A stretch of DNA of 64,000 bases from Rufibacter psychrotolerans (GCF_016924645.1 NZ_JAFFJV010000022.1:58204-122203); one strand, 5' to 3'; shown: positions 47,012 to 56,438, counted from the first letter of the stretch. The notes: generated from the sequence alone by a model not told the origin. Translations and numbers: made by a program.

Positions 47012-47740
47012 CTAGCCGCGTTTTTTCACCGAGCCGCTTCCGCTCACGCGGCTGTCTACGCTGGGCGTGCCCTCATAGAACACCCGCCCGCTGCCGCTGA
47101 TGCTGGTTTTGAGGCTAGTGGTGGCGTTTACCTCAGACGTGCCCGAGCCGCTGATGCTCACCTGCGACGCGCTGGTCTTGAAGTTGTAGCCCTTGAGCGA
47201 GCCAGACCCGCTGATGGACACGGTGCTTTGCTTGCCTTCGCCCTCCAGCTCAATGCTGCCCGAGCCCGAGATGCGGCTGGAAACCTCGTCTACCCGGGCG
47301 TTCAGCTGGATGCTACCCGAGCCGCTCACGGCCAAGTCCAGGGAAGAAGCTTTGAACGTGCCCTCGCCTTTGATCTTGCCCGAGCCGCTCACGGCCAGCC
47401 CCTCAATGGTGGGGGCGGTAATGTAAATGGTGACCCGCTTTTTACCGTTGTTCCAGTTAATTTCCTTGTCCCGGTCTTTTCTCCTGATAGACAAGCGGTC
47501 ATTCTCCACCTCGGTGATTAATTGCTCCAACTGGTCGGCGTCGCCCTCCACTTTCACGCTGTGGGTATTGCCTTGGCGCAGGACCACATCGGCCGGATAG
47601 GCCAAGCCAATCTTCTTGAAAGGACCCACGTTACGGGTTTGCTCGTCTGGGCGAGAAGCACTCTCTGCAGCCCGGAAAGAAGTTAACGAAACTAAAAAGG
47701 CCAGAATAGCCACCATTGAATAGAAGTTCTGCTTTTTCAT
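47012..47740 (-). CDS. Head GIN domain protein (DUF2807), secreted
   Basis: The 242-residue protein starts at the ATG at 47740 with a signal peptide (MKKQNFYSMVAILAFLVSLT..AAES). The mature part is a beta-helix-like DUF2807 (putative auto-transporter adhesin, head GIN) domain built of repeats that each contain SGSG, at roughly 20-residue spacing: AVSGSGKI, AVSGSGSI, RISGSGSI, SISGSGSL, SISGSGTS, SISGSGRV, RVSGSGSV. The repeated codons make the DNA locally repetitive (GAGCCGCTG-type units). Its ligand is unknown; the family is thought to be adhesive or structural. The frame extends 7 codons upstream, which would spoil the signal peptide. Confidence 0.9.
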   Translation of the reverse strand: MKKQNFYSMVAILAFLVSLTSFRAAESASRPDEQTRNVGPFKKIGLAYPADVVLRQGNTHSVKVEGDADQLEQLITEVENDRLSIRRKDRDKEINWNNGKKRVTIYITAPTIEGLAVSGSGKIKGEGTFKASSLDLAVSGSGSIQLNARVDEVSSRISGSGSIELEGEGKQSTVSISGSGSLKGYNFKTSASQVSISGSGTSEVNATTSLKTSISGSGRVFYEGTPSVDSRVSGSGSVKKRG

Positions 47741-47828
47741 GGGAGTTGGTTTACGGTACATCCTAAAGATGCAGGACAGGGAAAAGGGTTGCTTCCCCTA
47801 CCTTCTTTTTCCGGAAATCCGTTTCAGC

Positions 47829-47859
47829 CCTGTTTTCCTGAAAACTCCTCCAAAACAGG
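47829..47859. repeat. Nested palindrome in a divergent promoter region
   Basis: CCTGTTTT (47829-47836) pairs with AAAACAGG (47852-47859) around CCTGAAAACTCCTCC. It lies between the divergent GIN-domain gene start (47740) and the TonB-receptor start (48000), where no gene ends. Confidence 0.6.
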
Positions 47860-47999
47860 AAGGCAGTTCATCCAGGCTCTGTACCAGTTCATAGGCAGAT
47901 TTACCGGCTTGGTCAGCTTAACACAATATTAATCTAAACCTATATAGGGGTAGGTGGGGCCTTGCTGGTCAAGAAAGGAATACATGCTTAACCAGTATC

Positions 48000-50366
48000 A
48001 TGCAACCACATTCTTACAACACCCGCAGAAGACTGCTCCTGCTTTTCTTCTGCACCTTTCTCTTCGCTCTCCCCTTTTCTGGTAATGCCCAACAGAAACT
48101 CACGCTCAGCGGCTACGTGAAAGACCAGTCCTCCGGCGAGGGCCTTATTGGCGCCACCGTGGGCGTGCGCGAACTCTCCGGCGTGGGCGCGGCCACGAAC
48201 GAGTACGGCTTCTTTTCCCTCACCCTCCCGCAGGGCACCTACACGGTAGCGGTAAGCTACCTGGGCTTTGCCACGCACACCCAAACCGTAAACCTTTCCT
48301 CTTCGCAGAAACTAAATATTGAGCTTAGAAGCGACCAGACCACCCTGCAGGAAGTAGTGGTCACCAGCACCGATATAAAGGACGAGAACGTGCGCAGCAT
48401 GGAAATGAGCACCATGAAGATGCAGGTGGCCGAACTCAAGAAAATGCCGGCGCTCATGGGCGAGGTAGACGTGATCAAGGCCATCCAGATGACGCCGGGC
48501 GTGCAGACCGCCGGCGAGGGCACCAGCGGCTTCTACGTACGCGGCGGCGGCGTGGACCAGAACCTGATTTTGCTGGACGAGGCTCCCGTGTACAACGCCT
48601 CCCACCTCATGGGTTTCTTCTCGGTCTTCAACGCCGATGCCATCAAAGACGTGCAGCTCTACAAAGGCGGCATCCCGGCGGAGCACGGCGGCAGGTTATC
48701 CTCTTTGCTGGATATCCGGATGAAAGAAGGTAACAGCAAGCGTTTTGCCGCCTCCGGCGGAATCGGGACACTCAGCAGCCGTTTAACCGTGGAAGCGCCT
48801 ATCGTGAAAGACAAGGGCTCGTTTATCCTCTCGGGCCGCAGAACCTACGCCGATGTGTTCTTCAAGCTCAGCTCAGACGAAGGCATCAAAGACAATCAGC
48901 TTTACTTCTATGACCTGAACCTGAAAGCCAACTACATACTGGGCCCGAAGGATAGGCTGTTCGTGAGCGGGTACTTCGGGCGCGATGTGGCAGGCAACAA
49001 CTCGGGCGCGTTTGACTGGGGCAACGCCACGGCCACCCTGCGTTGGAACCACCTCTTCAACGACAAGCTGTTCACCAACACTACGCTCATCTTCTCAGAC
49101 TTTGACTACTCGCTGGGCTCCAAAGAGAAATCCTCTGAGTTCACCTGGACCTCGCACATCATTGACTACAGCCTCAAAAACGATTACACCTACTACCTGA
49201 ATCCGCAGCACCAGTTCAAATTTGGGTGGGTAGGCACGTTCCACCGGTTCCAGCCGGGTGTAGTGAAACCAGGCCCCGAGTCTTACTTCAACGAGATCAG
49301 GCTGGATGGTTCAAACGCTATTGAAGCCGCCGCGTACCTGAGCCACCAATATGAGATTACGCCGCGCCTTTCCATGGAGTACGGTTTGCGCTTCTCCTAT
49401 TTCGCGAACGTGGGCAAAGGCACCGTGTATGAGTATGCCGAGGATGGTTTCACCAAAATCGGGCGCAAAGACTACGGTTCCCTGGAGGTGATCAAAGACT
49501 ATACGGGCTTTGAGCCGCGCTTCTCGGCCAAGTACCAGGTAGACGAGAAAAGCTCGGTGAAAGCTTCCTACAACCGCATGCGTCAGTACCTGCATTTGCT
49601 GTCTAACTCCACCGCCTCGCTGCCTTTTGACGTGTGGGTGCCCAGTAACCACTACACCAAACCGCAGATCGCAGATCAGGTGGCCGCCGGGTACTTCCGC
49701 AACTTCCAGGACAACATGTTTGAGGCATCAGTAGAAATGTATTACAAGTGGATGCAGAACCAGATTGACTACAAAGACAACTCTGATGTGTTCCTGAACA
49801 ACCGCATTGACACAGTGCTACTGCGCGGGTCCGGCACCTCTTACGGCGCGGAGTTTATGCTGCGCAAGCAGAAAGGCGATTTCACCGGCTGGATTGGCTA
49901 CACCTGGTCTAAAACCGATCGTACGGTGCCCGGCATCAACGGCGGCAAAGCTTATCCGGTACGCTATGATCGTCGCCATTCGGTGAACGTGGTCACTACT
50001 TACCAACTGAACCAGCGCTGGAGCTTCGGGGCTAACTGGACGTACGCCACCGGCGGGGCCACCACCATGCCCGTGGGCCGCTTCGAGTACGAGGGGCACT
50101 CCTATCCTATCTACTCCTCGCGCAATGGGTTCCGCCTTCCCGCATACCACCGGCTGGACCTGGCCGTGACCTATGACCGCCCCAGAAGCCTTACCGGCAA
50201 GAAGCATGACAGCAGCTGGAGTCTTTCGCTCTACAATGCCTACAACCGTAAGAACGCTTTCTCTATCGCCTTCCGGGAGAACGAAGACGATGCCAGCAAA
50301 ACCGAGGCCGTGAAAACCTACATGTTCGGGATCATCCCGGCAATTACTTACAACTTCAACTTTTAA
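48000..50366 (+). CDS. TonB-dependent receptor with carboxypeptidase-regulatory-like domain
   Basis: The 788-residue outer-membrane protein has a basic N-terminus with signal peptide (RRRLLLLFFCTFLFALPFSG..AQ), a CarboxypepD_reg-like domain (about 34-105, GYVKDQSSGEGLIGATVGVR and YTVAVSYLGFATHT), a TonB plug (about 115-250, EVDVIKAIQMTPGVQTAGEG, YVRGGGVDQNLILLDEAPVY) and a 22-strand-type barrel ending in IPAITYNFNF with terminal Phe. Such receptors import substrates using TonB and the proton-motive force; the substrate here is unknown. It is followed at 21 bases by the DUF4249 lipoprotein, forming a likely import pair. No obvious Fur-type or sigma control site was seen upstream. Confidence 0.94.
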   Translation: MQPHSYNTRRRLLLLFFCTFLFALPFSGNAQQKLTLSGYVKDQSSGEGLIGATVGVRELSGVGAATNEYGFFSLTLPQGTYTVAVSYLGFATHTQTVNLSSSQKLNIELRSDQTTLQEVVVTSTDIKDENVRSMEMSTMKMQVAELKKMPALMGEVDVIKAIQMTPGVQTAGEGTSGFYVRGGGVDQNLILLDEAPVYNASHLMGFFSVFNADAIKDVQLYKGGIPAEHGGRLSSLLDIRMKEGNSKRFAASGGIGTLSSRLTVEAPIVKDKGSFILSGRRTYADVFFKLSSDEGIKDNQLYFYDLNLKANYILGPKDRLFVSGYFGRDVAGNNSGAFDWGNATATLRWNHLFNDKLFTNTTLIFSDFDYSLGSKEKSSEFTWTSHIIDYSLKNDYTYYLNPQHQFKFGWVGTFHRFQPGVVKPGPESYFNEIRLDGSNAIEAAAYLSHQYEITPRLSMEYGLRFSYFANVGKGTVYEYAEDGFTKIGRKDYGSLEVIKDYTGFEPRFSAKYQVDEKSSVKASYNRMRQYLHLLSNSTASLPFDVWVPSNHYTKPQIADQVAAGYFRNFQDNMFEASVEMYYKWMQNQIDYKDNSDVFLNNRIDTVLLRGSGTSYGAEFMLRKQKGDFTGWIGYTWSKTDRTVPGINGGKAYPVRYDRRHSVNVVTTYQLNQRWSFGANWTYATGGATTMPVGRFEYEGHSYPIYSSRNGFRLPAYHRLDLAVTYDRPRSLTGKKHDSSWSLSLYNAYNRKNAFSIAFRENEDDASKTEAVKTYMFGIIPAITYNFNF

Positions 50367-50387
50367 GTGAATTACCCAGAATAGATC

Positions 50388-51191
50388 ATGAAAAAATATT
50401 TGTTTTCCCTGCTTTCCTCTCTGCTTTTGTTCAGCAGCTGTGAGGAAGTCATTGACTACGATTTACCCGAAGACGCTGCCAAAGTGGTCATAGAAGGCTT
50501 GGTGACCGATCAGCCGGGCCCTTACACCGTGCGCATCTCCACCACAAAAGGCTACCTGAACCAAGGTCCGGCCGCCGGGCTGGAAAACGCCGTGGTGCGT
50601 ATCAAAGACAGCGAGGGTTTTGAGGAAATCCTGCAAGCCAAGGGCAACGGCCTGTACCAAACCAGTCAACTGCAAGGCAAACGCGGCAACACGTACCACC
50701 TCAACGTGCAGCTGAACGGACAGGAATACACCGCCAGCAGCTTCCTGAAACCCGTGAGCACCATAGACTCCTTGTTATATCACTTCAAGAAAGGCAATGC
50801 CCAAGTAAAAGAAGGCTATTACGGCACTTTCTTCTTTCGGGAACCCGCTGGCAAAGGCGACCTTTACAAGTTCAACATTTACGTGAACGGCAAACGTGAC
50901 AAAGAAATTGTAGCCATCAACGATGACCTCTACGACGGCAACTACGGCGACCCCGAGATTGGCATTGAACTGAAAGAAGGCGACGTGATGAAGGTGGAAA
51001 TGCTCTCGCTGGACCGACCCGGGTATGAGTTCTTCCGGGTGCTCTCGCGCATGCAGTACTACACCGGCGGCCCGTTTGATGCCCCACCGGCCAACGCGCC
51101 CGGCAACATCAGCAACGGGGCCATCGGGTATTTTGGGGCCTCGGCGGTATCTACAATTGAGCGGAAGGTAGAGGCAACCAACATAAGGTAA
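50388..51191 (+). CDS. DUF4249 family lipoprotein, partner of the TonB receptor
   Basis: The 267-residue protein has a lipoprotein signal (MKKYLFSLLSSLLLFSSC, Cys18). The family, DUF4249, is Bacteroidota specific; visible pieces are VVIEGLVTDQPGPYTVRIST, a beta-rich middle with AVVRIKDSEGFEEILQAKGN and TYHLNVQLNGQEYTASSFLK and a C-terminal GNISNGAIGYFGASAVST. It starts 21 bases after the TonB receptor stop and is probably cotranscribed with it. By analogy with SusD-type partners it may capture substrate at the cell surface, but no such role is proven for DUF4249. Transcription ends at the hairpin at 51263-51293. Confidence 0.88.
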   Translation: MKKYLFSLLSSLLLFSSCEEVIDYDLPEDAAKVVIEGLVTDQPGPYTVRISTTKGYLNQGPAAGLENAVVRIKDSEGFEEILQAKGNGLYQTSQLQGKRGNTYHLNVQLNGQEYTASSFLKPVSTIDSLLYHFKKGNAQVKEGYYGTFFFREPAGKGDLYKFNIYVNGKRDKEIVAINDDLYDGNYGDPEIGIELKEGDVMKVEMLSLDRPGYEFFRVLSRMQYYTGGPFDAPPANAPGNISNGAIGYFGASAVSTIERKVEATNIR

Positions 51192-51262
51192 CGATGACGT
51201 TTTACGTCTGTTTTACGTGAAACAGGCCTAAAAAACCTAGGTCTTGCAAATACTATGAAATG

Positions 51263-51293
51263 AAAAGGGCTGCCTCTGGTGGGCAGCCCTTTT
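51263..51293. terminator. Strong bidirectional terminator between DUF4249 and fasciclin genes
   Basis: AAAAGGGCTGCC and GGCAGCCCTTTT form a perfect 12-bp stem with a small loop (51263-51293), with A- and T-runs on both flanks, between convergent stops at 51191 and 51314. Confidence 0.9.
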
Positions 51294-51313
51294 CACATTC
51301 ACGTCAGGAGGAA

Positions 51314-51817
51314 CTATAAAGTTGGGGTTTCGGGCTGGAAAGCACCGTTCAACCGGTGCCATACCCCGTTGGCGTACAGCTGGTCGGTTTCCTTCAACCG
51401 CACCCCCGATACAAGTACTGCTCCCTTCTTCTTGCAGATCCGCAGGTTTGTTCCGCTTAGGGTCTTGAGGTCGGCCCCATCGCGCAGGGCCTCTTTGGTG
51501 AAGGTGCCCTTGACAATATGCTGTTCCAGGAAGCTCCTTAACTGGTCTGGTGAATCGTTCTGGTGCAAGGCCAAAGCCTGGGCTGACGGGGCAAAGAACG
51601 TGAGCTCCTCGCCGCTGGACAGCACCGGCATCAGACCCGCCTTGGTAACCAGATCTAACAACAGGCGGTCTTTTTGGGCAATGCCCTCGGCCAGGCTTAA
51701 CCGGGCCACCTTGCTGCTGGCAAGCGCTTCGGCCATGAAAGACTGGGCCCCTACGCGGCCCTGACTGGCCCAACACAAGCAAAGTACCAGCGCTATCTTT
51801 ACAAAGTTATACATCAT
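51314..51817 (-). CDS. Fasciclin-domain protein, secreted
   Basis: The 167-residue protein has a short signal peptide (MMYNFVKIALVLCLCWASQG..AQ) and a fasciclin (FAS1) domain: LTFFAPSAQALALHQNDSPD, EQHIVKGTFTKEAL and a C-terminal YANGVWHRLNGAF. FAS1 domains take part in cell adhesion or matrix binding. It is short, with a single domain. It is convergent with the DUF4249 gene. Two adjacent Met codons at 51817 and 51814 are both possible starts. No close partner is seen; the rhomboid gene lies about 100 bp away on the same strand. Confidence 0.88.
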   Translation of the reverse strand: MMYNFVKIALVLCLCWASQGRVGAQSFMAEALASSKVARLSLAEGIAQKDRLLLDLVTKAGLMPVLSSGEELTFFAPSAQALALHQNDSPDQLRSFLEQHIVKGTFTKEALRDGADLKTLSGTNLRICKKKGAVLVSGVRLKETDQLYANGVWHRLNGAFQPETPTL

Positions 51818-51916
51818 CTTACTCTCCCCCTCTCTTAAAATTACTCTGATACAAGAGTATACGTAATTTAAGCCGAGTAAGATGATGGGCTACTCCTTTA
51901 AGAAGTACAATATCTG

Positions 51917-52537
51917 TTAACCCAGGATAGACTGGATGAAATTCTGCACCTGGCCCGGTACCAGGATCACGCTCAGCACAAACCCAAAGGCGGCCCCGTA
52001 AAAGTGCGCGCTGTGGTTAATGCCGTCGTTGCCTCTTTTGCTCAGGTAATAGGAGTAGAACAGGTACAGCACCCCAAAAATGTATCCTTTGATGGGAATC
52101 GGGATGGGGAAAATGATCAGCTCGGTGAGCGGATTGAAGTAGATGCTGGCGAAGATGATGGCTGCCACGCCTCCGGAAGCGCCCAACGAATAGTACCGGC
52201 TATCGTTCTTGTGCTTGATCATGGTGGGCAAGTCAGAGACCACAATGGCCACCAGGTAAAGAGCCACATAGATGACCGCACCCGTGGTAAACCCATAGAT
52301 GGCCATGAACTGCTGCTCTACCACCCCGCCAAAGATGTAGAACGAGAACATGTTGAAGAAAAGGTGCATGAAGTCGGCGTGCAGGAACCCTGAGGTTAAG
52401 AGCCGCCACCACTCCTTGTCCCGCACCACCGACTGCGGATGGTGCACCCAGTTCTCCATGAGGTTCTGGTTTTGCCAGGCATAGAGAGAAACTAAAACTG
52501 TGATGGCAATAAGGATGATTGTAATGCTGATGACCAT
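51917..52537 (-). CDS. Rhomboid family intramembrane serine protease
   Basis: The 206-residue protein is the minimal six-helix rhomboid form. The catalytic dyad is present: Ser121 in GASG (119-122) and His178 in HSAHFYGAAFGF, together with the supporting HADFMHLFFNM motif (His58, Asn62). Rhomboids cut transmembrane helices within the membrane; substrates in Bacteroidota are unknown. The ATG at 52537 (MVISITIILIAIT) is natural. It is transcribed away from the polyprenyl synthase region; downstream lies the fasciclin gene. Confidence 0.94.
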   Translation of the reverse strand: MVISITIILIAITVLVSLYAWQNQNLMENWVHHPQSVVRDKEWWRLLTSGFLHADFMHLFFNMFSFYIFGGVVEQQFMAIYGFTTGAVIYVALYLVAIVVSDLPTMIKHKNDSRYYSLGASGGVAAIIFASIYFNPLTELIIFPIPIPIKGYIFGVLYLFYSYYLSKRGNDGINHSAHFYGAAFGFVLSVILVPGQVQNFIQSILG

Positions 52538-52730
52538 GCTGTGTTTCGGAAGGAAGTGGTCCCAGAGCTTACGAAAGCCTGGGCGATTTTGACCTCAATA
52601 TTGTTAAATCTGGTAAAAACTGTCCACTGCTGTAGGAGTGCCGCTTACTTACCAGAAGGTAATTCTAAACCATGTTCTTGCTCACGTCAGCTAAAGACAA
52701 CTGACCATGAAAGAACGATAAACCGCTTCA

Positions 52731-52773
52731 GGCGTTTCCCGGCCGTTTAGAGTAAAACAAGCCCGAAACAGCC
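52731..52773. repeat. Nested palindrome between the rhomboid and polyprenyl synthase genes
   Basis: GTTTCCCGGC and GCCCGAAAC (about 52733-52769) partly pair around CGTTTAGAGTAAAACAA. It follows the polyprenyl synthase stop (52808, minus) at 35 bases. The rest of the 52538-52807 gap shows no gene; a 69-codon plus-strand frame there is judged spurious. Confidence 0.5.
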
Positions 52774-52807
52774 AAAGGGAATATCTGTGGTCGCCCGTGA
52801 ACTGCGC

Positions 52808-53782
52808 CTAGTTATCACGCTCTATCAACTGTATAGCTAATTGCCGGAGCAGTTCTTTTTTGCTGTTGAGCGCGTTTACCTCATTCAGGTGGTGCAGGCC
52901 TTTCTGGAAGTAATGGTTGATCTGGTTCTGGGTGAGGTTCTGGATGTTCAGCTCATCGTAGATCTCCTTTACTGCCTTTACTTTCTCCAGTTCCTGGCCA
53001 TTCTCCACGGGACCTTGCCATTTCTCCAGTTCTTTGCGCTGCGTGCTGGAAGAGCGTTCCAACGCCATGAGGAGCAGGTAGGTTTTCTTGTCTGAGACAA
53101 TATCGCCACCCACGCGTTTGCCAAACTTGGCTTGGTCGCCGTAAACGTCCAGCAAATCATCGCGCAACTGGAACGCAATGCCCATGTTGATCCCGAACTC
53201 CTTCAGATGGCGAGCGTCTTCGGGGGCGGCGTTGTTCAACAGGGCCCCAAGCTCCAGGCTGAAGCCCAGCAGCACCGCCGTCTTCAGTTTAATCATGTGC
53301 AGGTATTCTTCAATCTGCACGTTGTTGCGGCTCTCAAAGTTCATGTCCAGCTGCTGGCCTTCGCAGACCTCGGCGGCGCAGGTACTGAACAGTTGCAGCG
53401 CTGTAGGGAGTTTAGCGGGTTCAATGCCCAGGAAGAACTCATAGGCACGCACCAGCATTACGTCGCCGCTCAGAATAGCAGTGCTGGTATTCCATTTTTC
53501 GTGCACGGTTTCCTTGCCCCGGCGCAACGGCGCGTTGTCCATGATGTCATCATGCATGAGCGTGAAGTTGTGGAAAACCTCTACGCCAATGGCCGGCATA
53601 AGGGCCTTCTCCACGTCGTCATGGAAGAGGTAAGCCCCCAGTAAGGTAAGCAGCGGACGCACTCTTTTGCCGCCCAGTTCCATCATATAACGGATTGGCG
53701 CATACAGCTCATCCGGCTTCTGCCCATACTCTAATGTGGACAGGGTTTGGTTGATGCGTTCCGAGAAATGTGAGATATCCAC
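52808..53782 (-). CDS. Polyprenyl synthetase family protein (trans-prenyltransferase)
   Basis: The 324-residue enzyme has both aspartate-rich metal motifs: DDIMD (78-82) and DDLLD (208-212, in FQLRDDLLDVYGD), plus GGKRVRPLLTLLGAY (38-52). It condenses isopentenyl diphosphate units to a prenyl diphosphate. Residue Phe73, five before the first motif, may limit chain length, but the product (geranylgeranyl, octaprenyl or other) cannot be decided by eye. The start is GTG at 53782 (MDISHFSERINQ). Prenyl diphosphates feed menaquinone and carotenoid synthesis. It lies about 190 bp from the RNase R stop on the same strand. Confidence 0.93.
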   Translation of the reverse strand: MDISHFSERINQTLSTLEYGQKPDELYAPIRYMMELGGKRVRPLLTLLGAYLFHDDVEKALMPAIGVEVFHNFTLMHDDIMDNAPLRRGKETVHEKWNTSTAILSGDVMLVRAYEFFLGIEPAKLPTALQLFSTCAAEVCEGQQLDMNFESRNNVQIEEYLHMIKLKTAVLLGFSLELGALLNNAAPEDARHLKEFGINMGIAFQLRDDLLDVYGDQAKFGKRVGGDIVSDKKTYLLLMALERSSSTQRKELEKWQGPVENGQELEKVKAVKEIYDELNIQNLTQNQINHYFQKGLHHLNEVNALNSKKELLRQLAIQLIERDN

Positions 53783-53904
53783 AGCTATGAATTTTAAGCG
53801 AATAGGTAAAAATACCTTTTAATGAACAGTTAAAGGCCTCTTTGCCTGTTGCCAAAGCTACAGCAAAATAAAGAAAGCGCTTTTCGTTTTTTTATTTTAT
53901 TTAA

Positions 53905-53950
53905 AAAGCGTTTCTGGTGCCCTTTGCAAGAAAGAGACCAAAAACGCTTT
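53905..53950 (-). terminator. Terminator of the RNase R gene
   Basis: AAAGCGTTTCTGGT (53905-53918) pairs with ACCAAAAACGCTTT (53937-53950) with one mismatch. On the minus strand it is followed after TT.. by an A/T-rich region with TTTTTTT near 53890. It lies 20 bases after the rnr stop. Confidence 0.65.
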
Positions 53951-53969
53951 ACGTATTTACTGTTTGATC

Positions 53970-56324
53970 TTACTTTTTGACGGTATCAATCAGGGCTAAG
54001 TCAATGGTGCGCTCCAGCACGTTGGCGGCTTTCACCTCCACGATCACCTCATCGCCGAACGAGATAATGCGCTTGTTGTTCTGCCCAATGAGACGGTAGT
54101 TAGCGGCATCCAGCTCGTAGAAATCGTCCTGCAGATCGGCCAGGCGAACCATGCCTTCGCACTTGTTCTCTTCAATCTCCACGTACATGCCCCACTCGGT
54201 CAACCCAGAGACAATGCCTTTGAACTGCTGGCCAATGAAACCACTGATGTACTCTACCTGCTTGAACTTGATGGAAGCCCGCTCGGCATCGGCGGCGCGC
54301 TTCTCCATGTCTGAGGAATGCTCGCAGCGTTCTTCGTACTCTTCTTTCTCAGCGGTATAATTGGCGTGGTTGTACTGGTCAATGAGGCGGTGGGCCATCA
54401 TGTCTGGATAACGGCGAATGGGTGAGGTAAAGTGCGAGTAGTGCGCGAACGCCAACCCGAAGTGTCCTTCCGGCTCGGTGCTGTACTTGGCCTTGGCCAT
54501 GGTTCTGATGGCCAGGTTCTGCAGCACGCTCTGCTCTGGTTTACCCTCGGTCTGGTCAGCGAGTTTGTTCAGTTCTTTGGAGACATCGGCGCCTTCGTCC
54601 AGATTCACCTGGTAGCCAAACTTACGCGCGAACACAGAGAAGTTCATGAGTTTCTCAGGGTCTGGCGCGCCGTGCGTACGGTACACCATGGTGAGTTTGT
54701 TTTTGCCTTTCTTCAGTTTGTAGACATGCTCGGCCACGTATTTGTTGGCCAGCAGCATGAACTCCTCAATGAGTTTGTGCGCGTCTTTCCGCTCTTTCAC
54801 GTACAGGTGCAGCGGCTTGCCGTTCTCATCCAGTTTGAACTTCACCTCAATGGTTTCAAAGTTCACCGCTCCGTTCTTGAAGCGTTTGGCTTTGAACTTC
54901 TTGGCTAAGTCATTCAGCAGGGTAATCTCCGTTACGAAGTCTCCCTCACCGGTCTCAATCACCTGCTGGGCCTCTTCATAGGCAAACCTACGGTCTGAGT
55001 GGATGACGGTGCGGCCAATCCAGTAATCATGGATTTTGGCGTTGTGGTCAATCTCAAACACCACCGAGAACGTGAGTTTGTCTTCCTCGGGCCGTAACGA
55101 GCACAGGCCGTTAGACAGGCGCTCCGGCAGCATGGGAATGGTACGGTCTACCAGGTACACCGAGGTAGCCCGGCGGTACGCTTCTTTCTCCAGTCTGGTG
55201 TTGGGCTGCACGTAATGCGTTACGTCTGCAATGTGCACGCCAATCTCCCAGTGGCCGTTCTCCAGTTGCCGAACGCTCAGCGCATCGTCAAAGTCTTTGG
55301 CATCGGCGGGGTCAATGGTAAACGTAGTCACGTCACGGAAGTCGCGGCGTTTGGCAATTTCCTCTGGGGTGATACCTTCGGGGATTTCCTCCGCCTCGCG
55401 CTCCACTGATTCAGGGAACTCAAACGGCAACCCGAACTCGGCCATGATGGCGTGGATCTCGGCGTTGTGCTCTCCGGCCGGACCAAATACGCGGGTGATC
55501 TCGCCGGTTGGGCTTCTCTCCGGGTCTTCGGGCCATTCGGTGATTTTCACCAGCACTTTGTCGCCGTGTTTGGCATCGGCTAGGCCGCGCTCATTCACAA
55601 ACACGTCAAAGTACATGCGCTTCATATCTGGCACCACAAACCCGAAGCCTTTGGACATCTCCAGACGGCCTACTACTTCTTCGCGCTCGCGCTTGAGTAC
55701 TTCTACTACTTCTCCCTCAGGGCGCTCATTGGCCCGGCGGCTTTTGCGTAGCTGCACGCGCACGGTGTCGCCGTCCATGGCGAACATAAGACGTTCCACG
55801 GGAACGCGCACGTCCTGCTCAGATTCATCACTAATGACGTAGGCATGACGGGCGTTGGCCAGATCCACAATCCCGGTCAGGATAGGTCCTCCTCTTCTGG
55901 AAACCACGCCTCCCCGGCCACCTTCTCGGCGGCTACCACGTTCTTCACGGTCATGGCCGCTGCGTTTGCCTCTGAACTCAGGATTTAAAAGGTAAGAGTC
56001 ATTTTGCAGGTGAATGATTTCGCCGTTCTTGCGCATCCGTTTCAGGTGCGCCAACACTTCCTCGCGACCTTCCTTGTCGTTTACGCCCAGGCGGCGGTGC
56101 AGCTGGCGGTACGTAAATACCTTGTCTGGGCTCTGGCTGAAGATGTTCAGCAAGATAGCCGAGGAGATCTCGCCTACATCCTGGTTCCCCTGGCTGCGGG
56201 CGCCTCCGCCGTTACGCCGGGAAAAGCCTTTGTCGCGACGCGGACCGCCTTTTTCTTTTTTTCTACTATCGGGCCGGGGCGCAGCACTGTTGTCTGTTTT
56301 CCGGCCTCTTCTGTTTTTTTCCAT
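53970..56324 (-). CDS. rnr: RNase R, 3'-5' exoribonuclease
   Basis: The 784-residue protein has a basic low-complexity N-terminus (residues 1-45, e.g. KNRRGRKTDNSAAPRPDSRK), a winged-helix region, cold-shock domains, the RNB catalytic domain with FTIDPADAKDFDDALSV (about 333-349, Asp-rich metal site), and a C-terminal S1 domain (about 695-775, IGQQFKGIVSGLTEWGMYVE). RNase R degrades structured RNA and acts in rRNA quality control. The ATG at 56324 is natural. Mature size is near normal for Bacteroidota. It is followed downstream by the polyprenyl synthase gene; cotranscription is uncertain because of the hairpin at 53905-53950. Confidence 0.95.
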   Translation of the reverse strand: MEKNRRGRKTDNSAAPRPDSRKKEKGGPRRDKGFSRRNGGGARSQGNQDVGEISSAILLNIFSQSPDKVFTYRQLHRRLGVNDKEGREEVLAHLKRMRKNGEIIHLQNDSYLLNPEFRGKRSGHDREERGSRREGGRGGVVSRRGGPILTGIVDLANARHAYVISDESEQDVRVPVERLMFAMDGDTVRVQLRKSRRANERPEGEVVEVLKREREEVVGRLEMSKGFGFVVPDMKRMYFDVFVNERGLADAKHGDKVLVKITEWPEDPERSPTGEITRVFGPAGEHNAEIHAIMAEFGLPFEFPESVEREAEEIPEGITPEEIAKRRDFRDVTTFTIDPADAKDFDDALSVRQLENGHWEIGVHIADVTHYVQPNTRLEKEAYRRATSVYLVDRTIPMLPERLSNGLCSLRPEEDKLTFSVVFEIDHNAKIHDYWIGRTVIHSDRRFAYEEAQQVIETGEGDFVTEITLLNDLAKKFKAKRFKNGAVNFETIEVKFKLDENGKPLHLYVKERKDAHKLIEEFMLLANKYVAEHVYKLKKGKNKLTMVYRTHGAPDPEKLMNFSVFARKFGYQVNLDEGADVSKELNKLADQTEGKPEQSVLQNLAIRTMAKAKYSTEPEGHFGLAFAHYSHFTSPIRRYPDMMAHRLIDQYNHANYTAEKEEYEERCEHSSDMEKRAADAERASIKFKQVEYISGFIGQQFKGIVSGLTEWGMYVEIEENKCEGMVRLADLQDDFYELDAANYRLIGQNNKRIISFGDEVIVEVKAANVLERTIDLALIDTVKK

Positions 56325-56438
56325 TGATTCTTTTCAAATAAGCTGCCTCTGGCTGGGTTTACCGCAGAGACAGTAGGGCAGCTACCTTGCCGCCTTTGTA
56401 ATTTTTTGATCTATGCCTCCTCCCGCAAGAGGTTACTC

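Noticed and set aside
52541..52750. 69-codon plus-strand frame in the gap before the polyprenyl synthase
   Set aside because: No domain, no conserved start or signal, and it contains a palindrome copy at its end. Likely chance.
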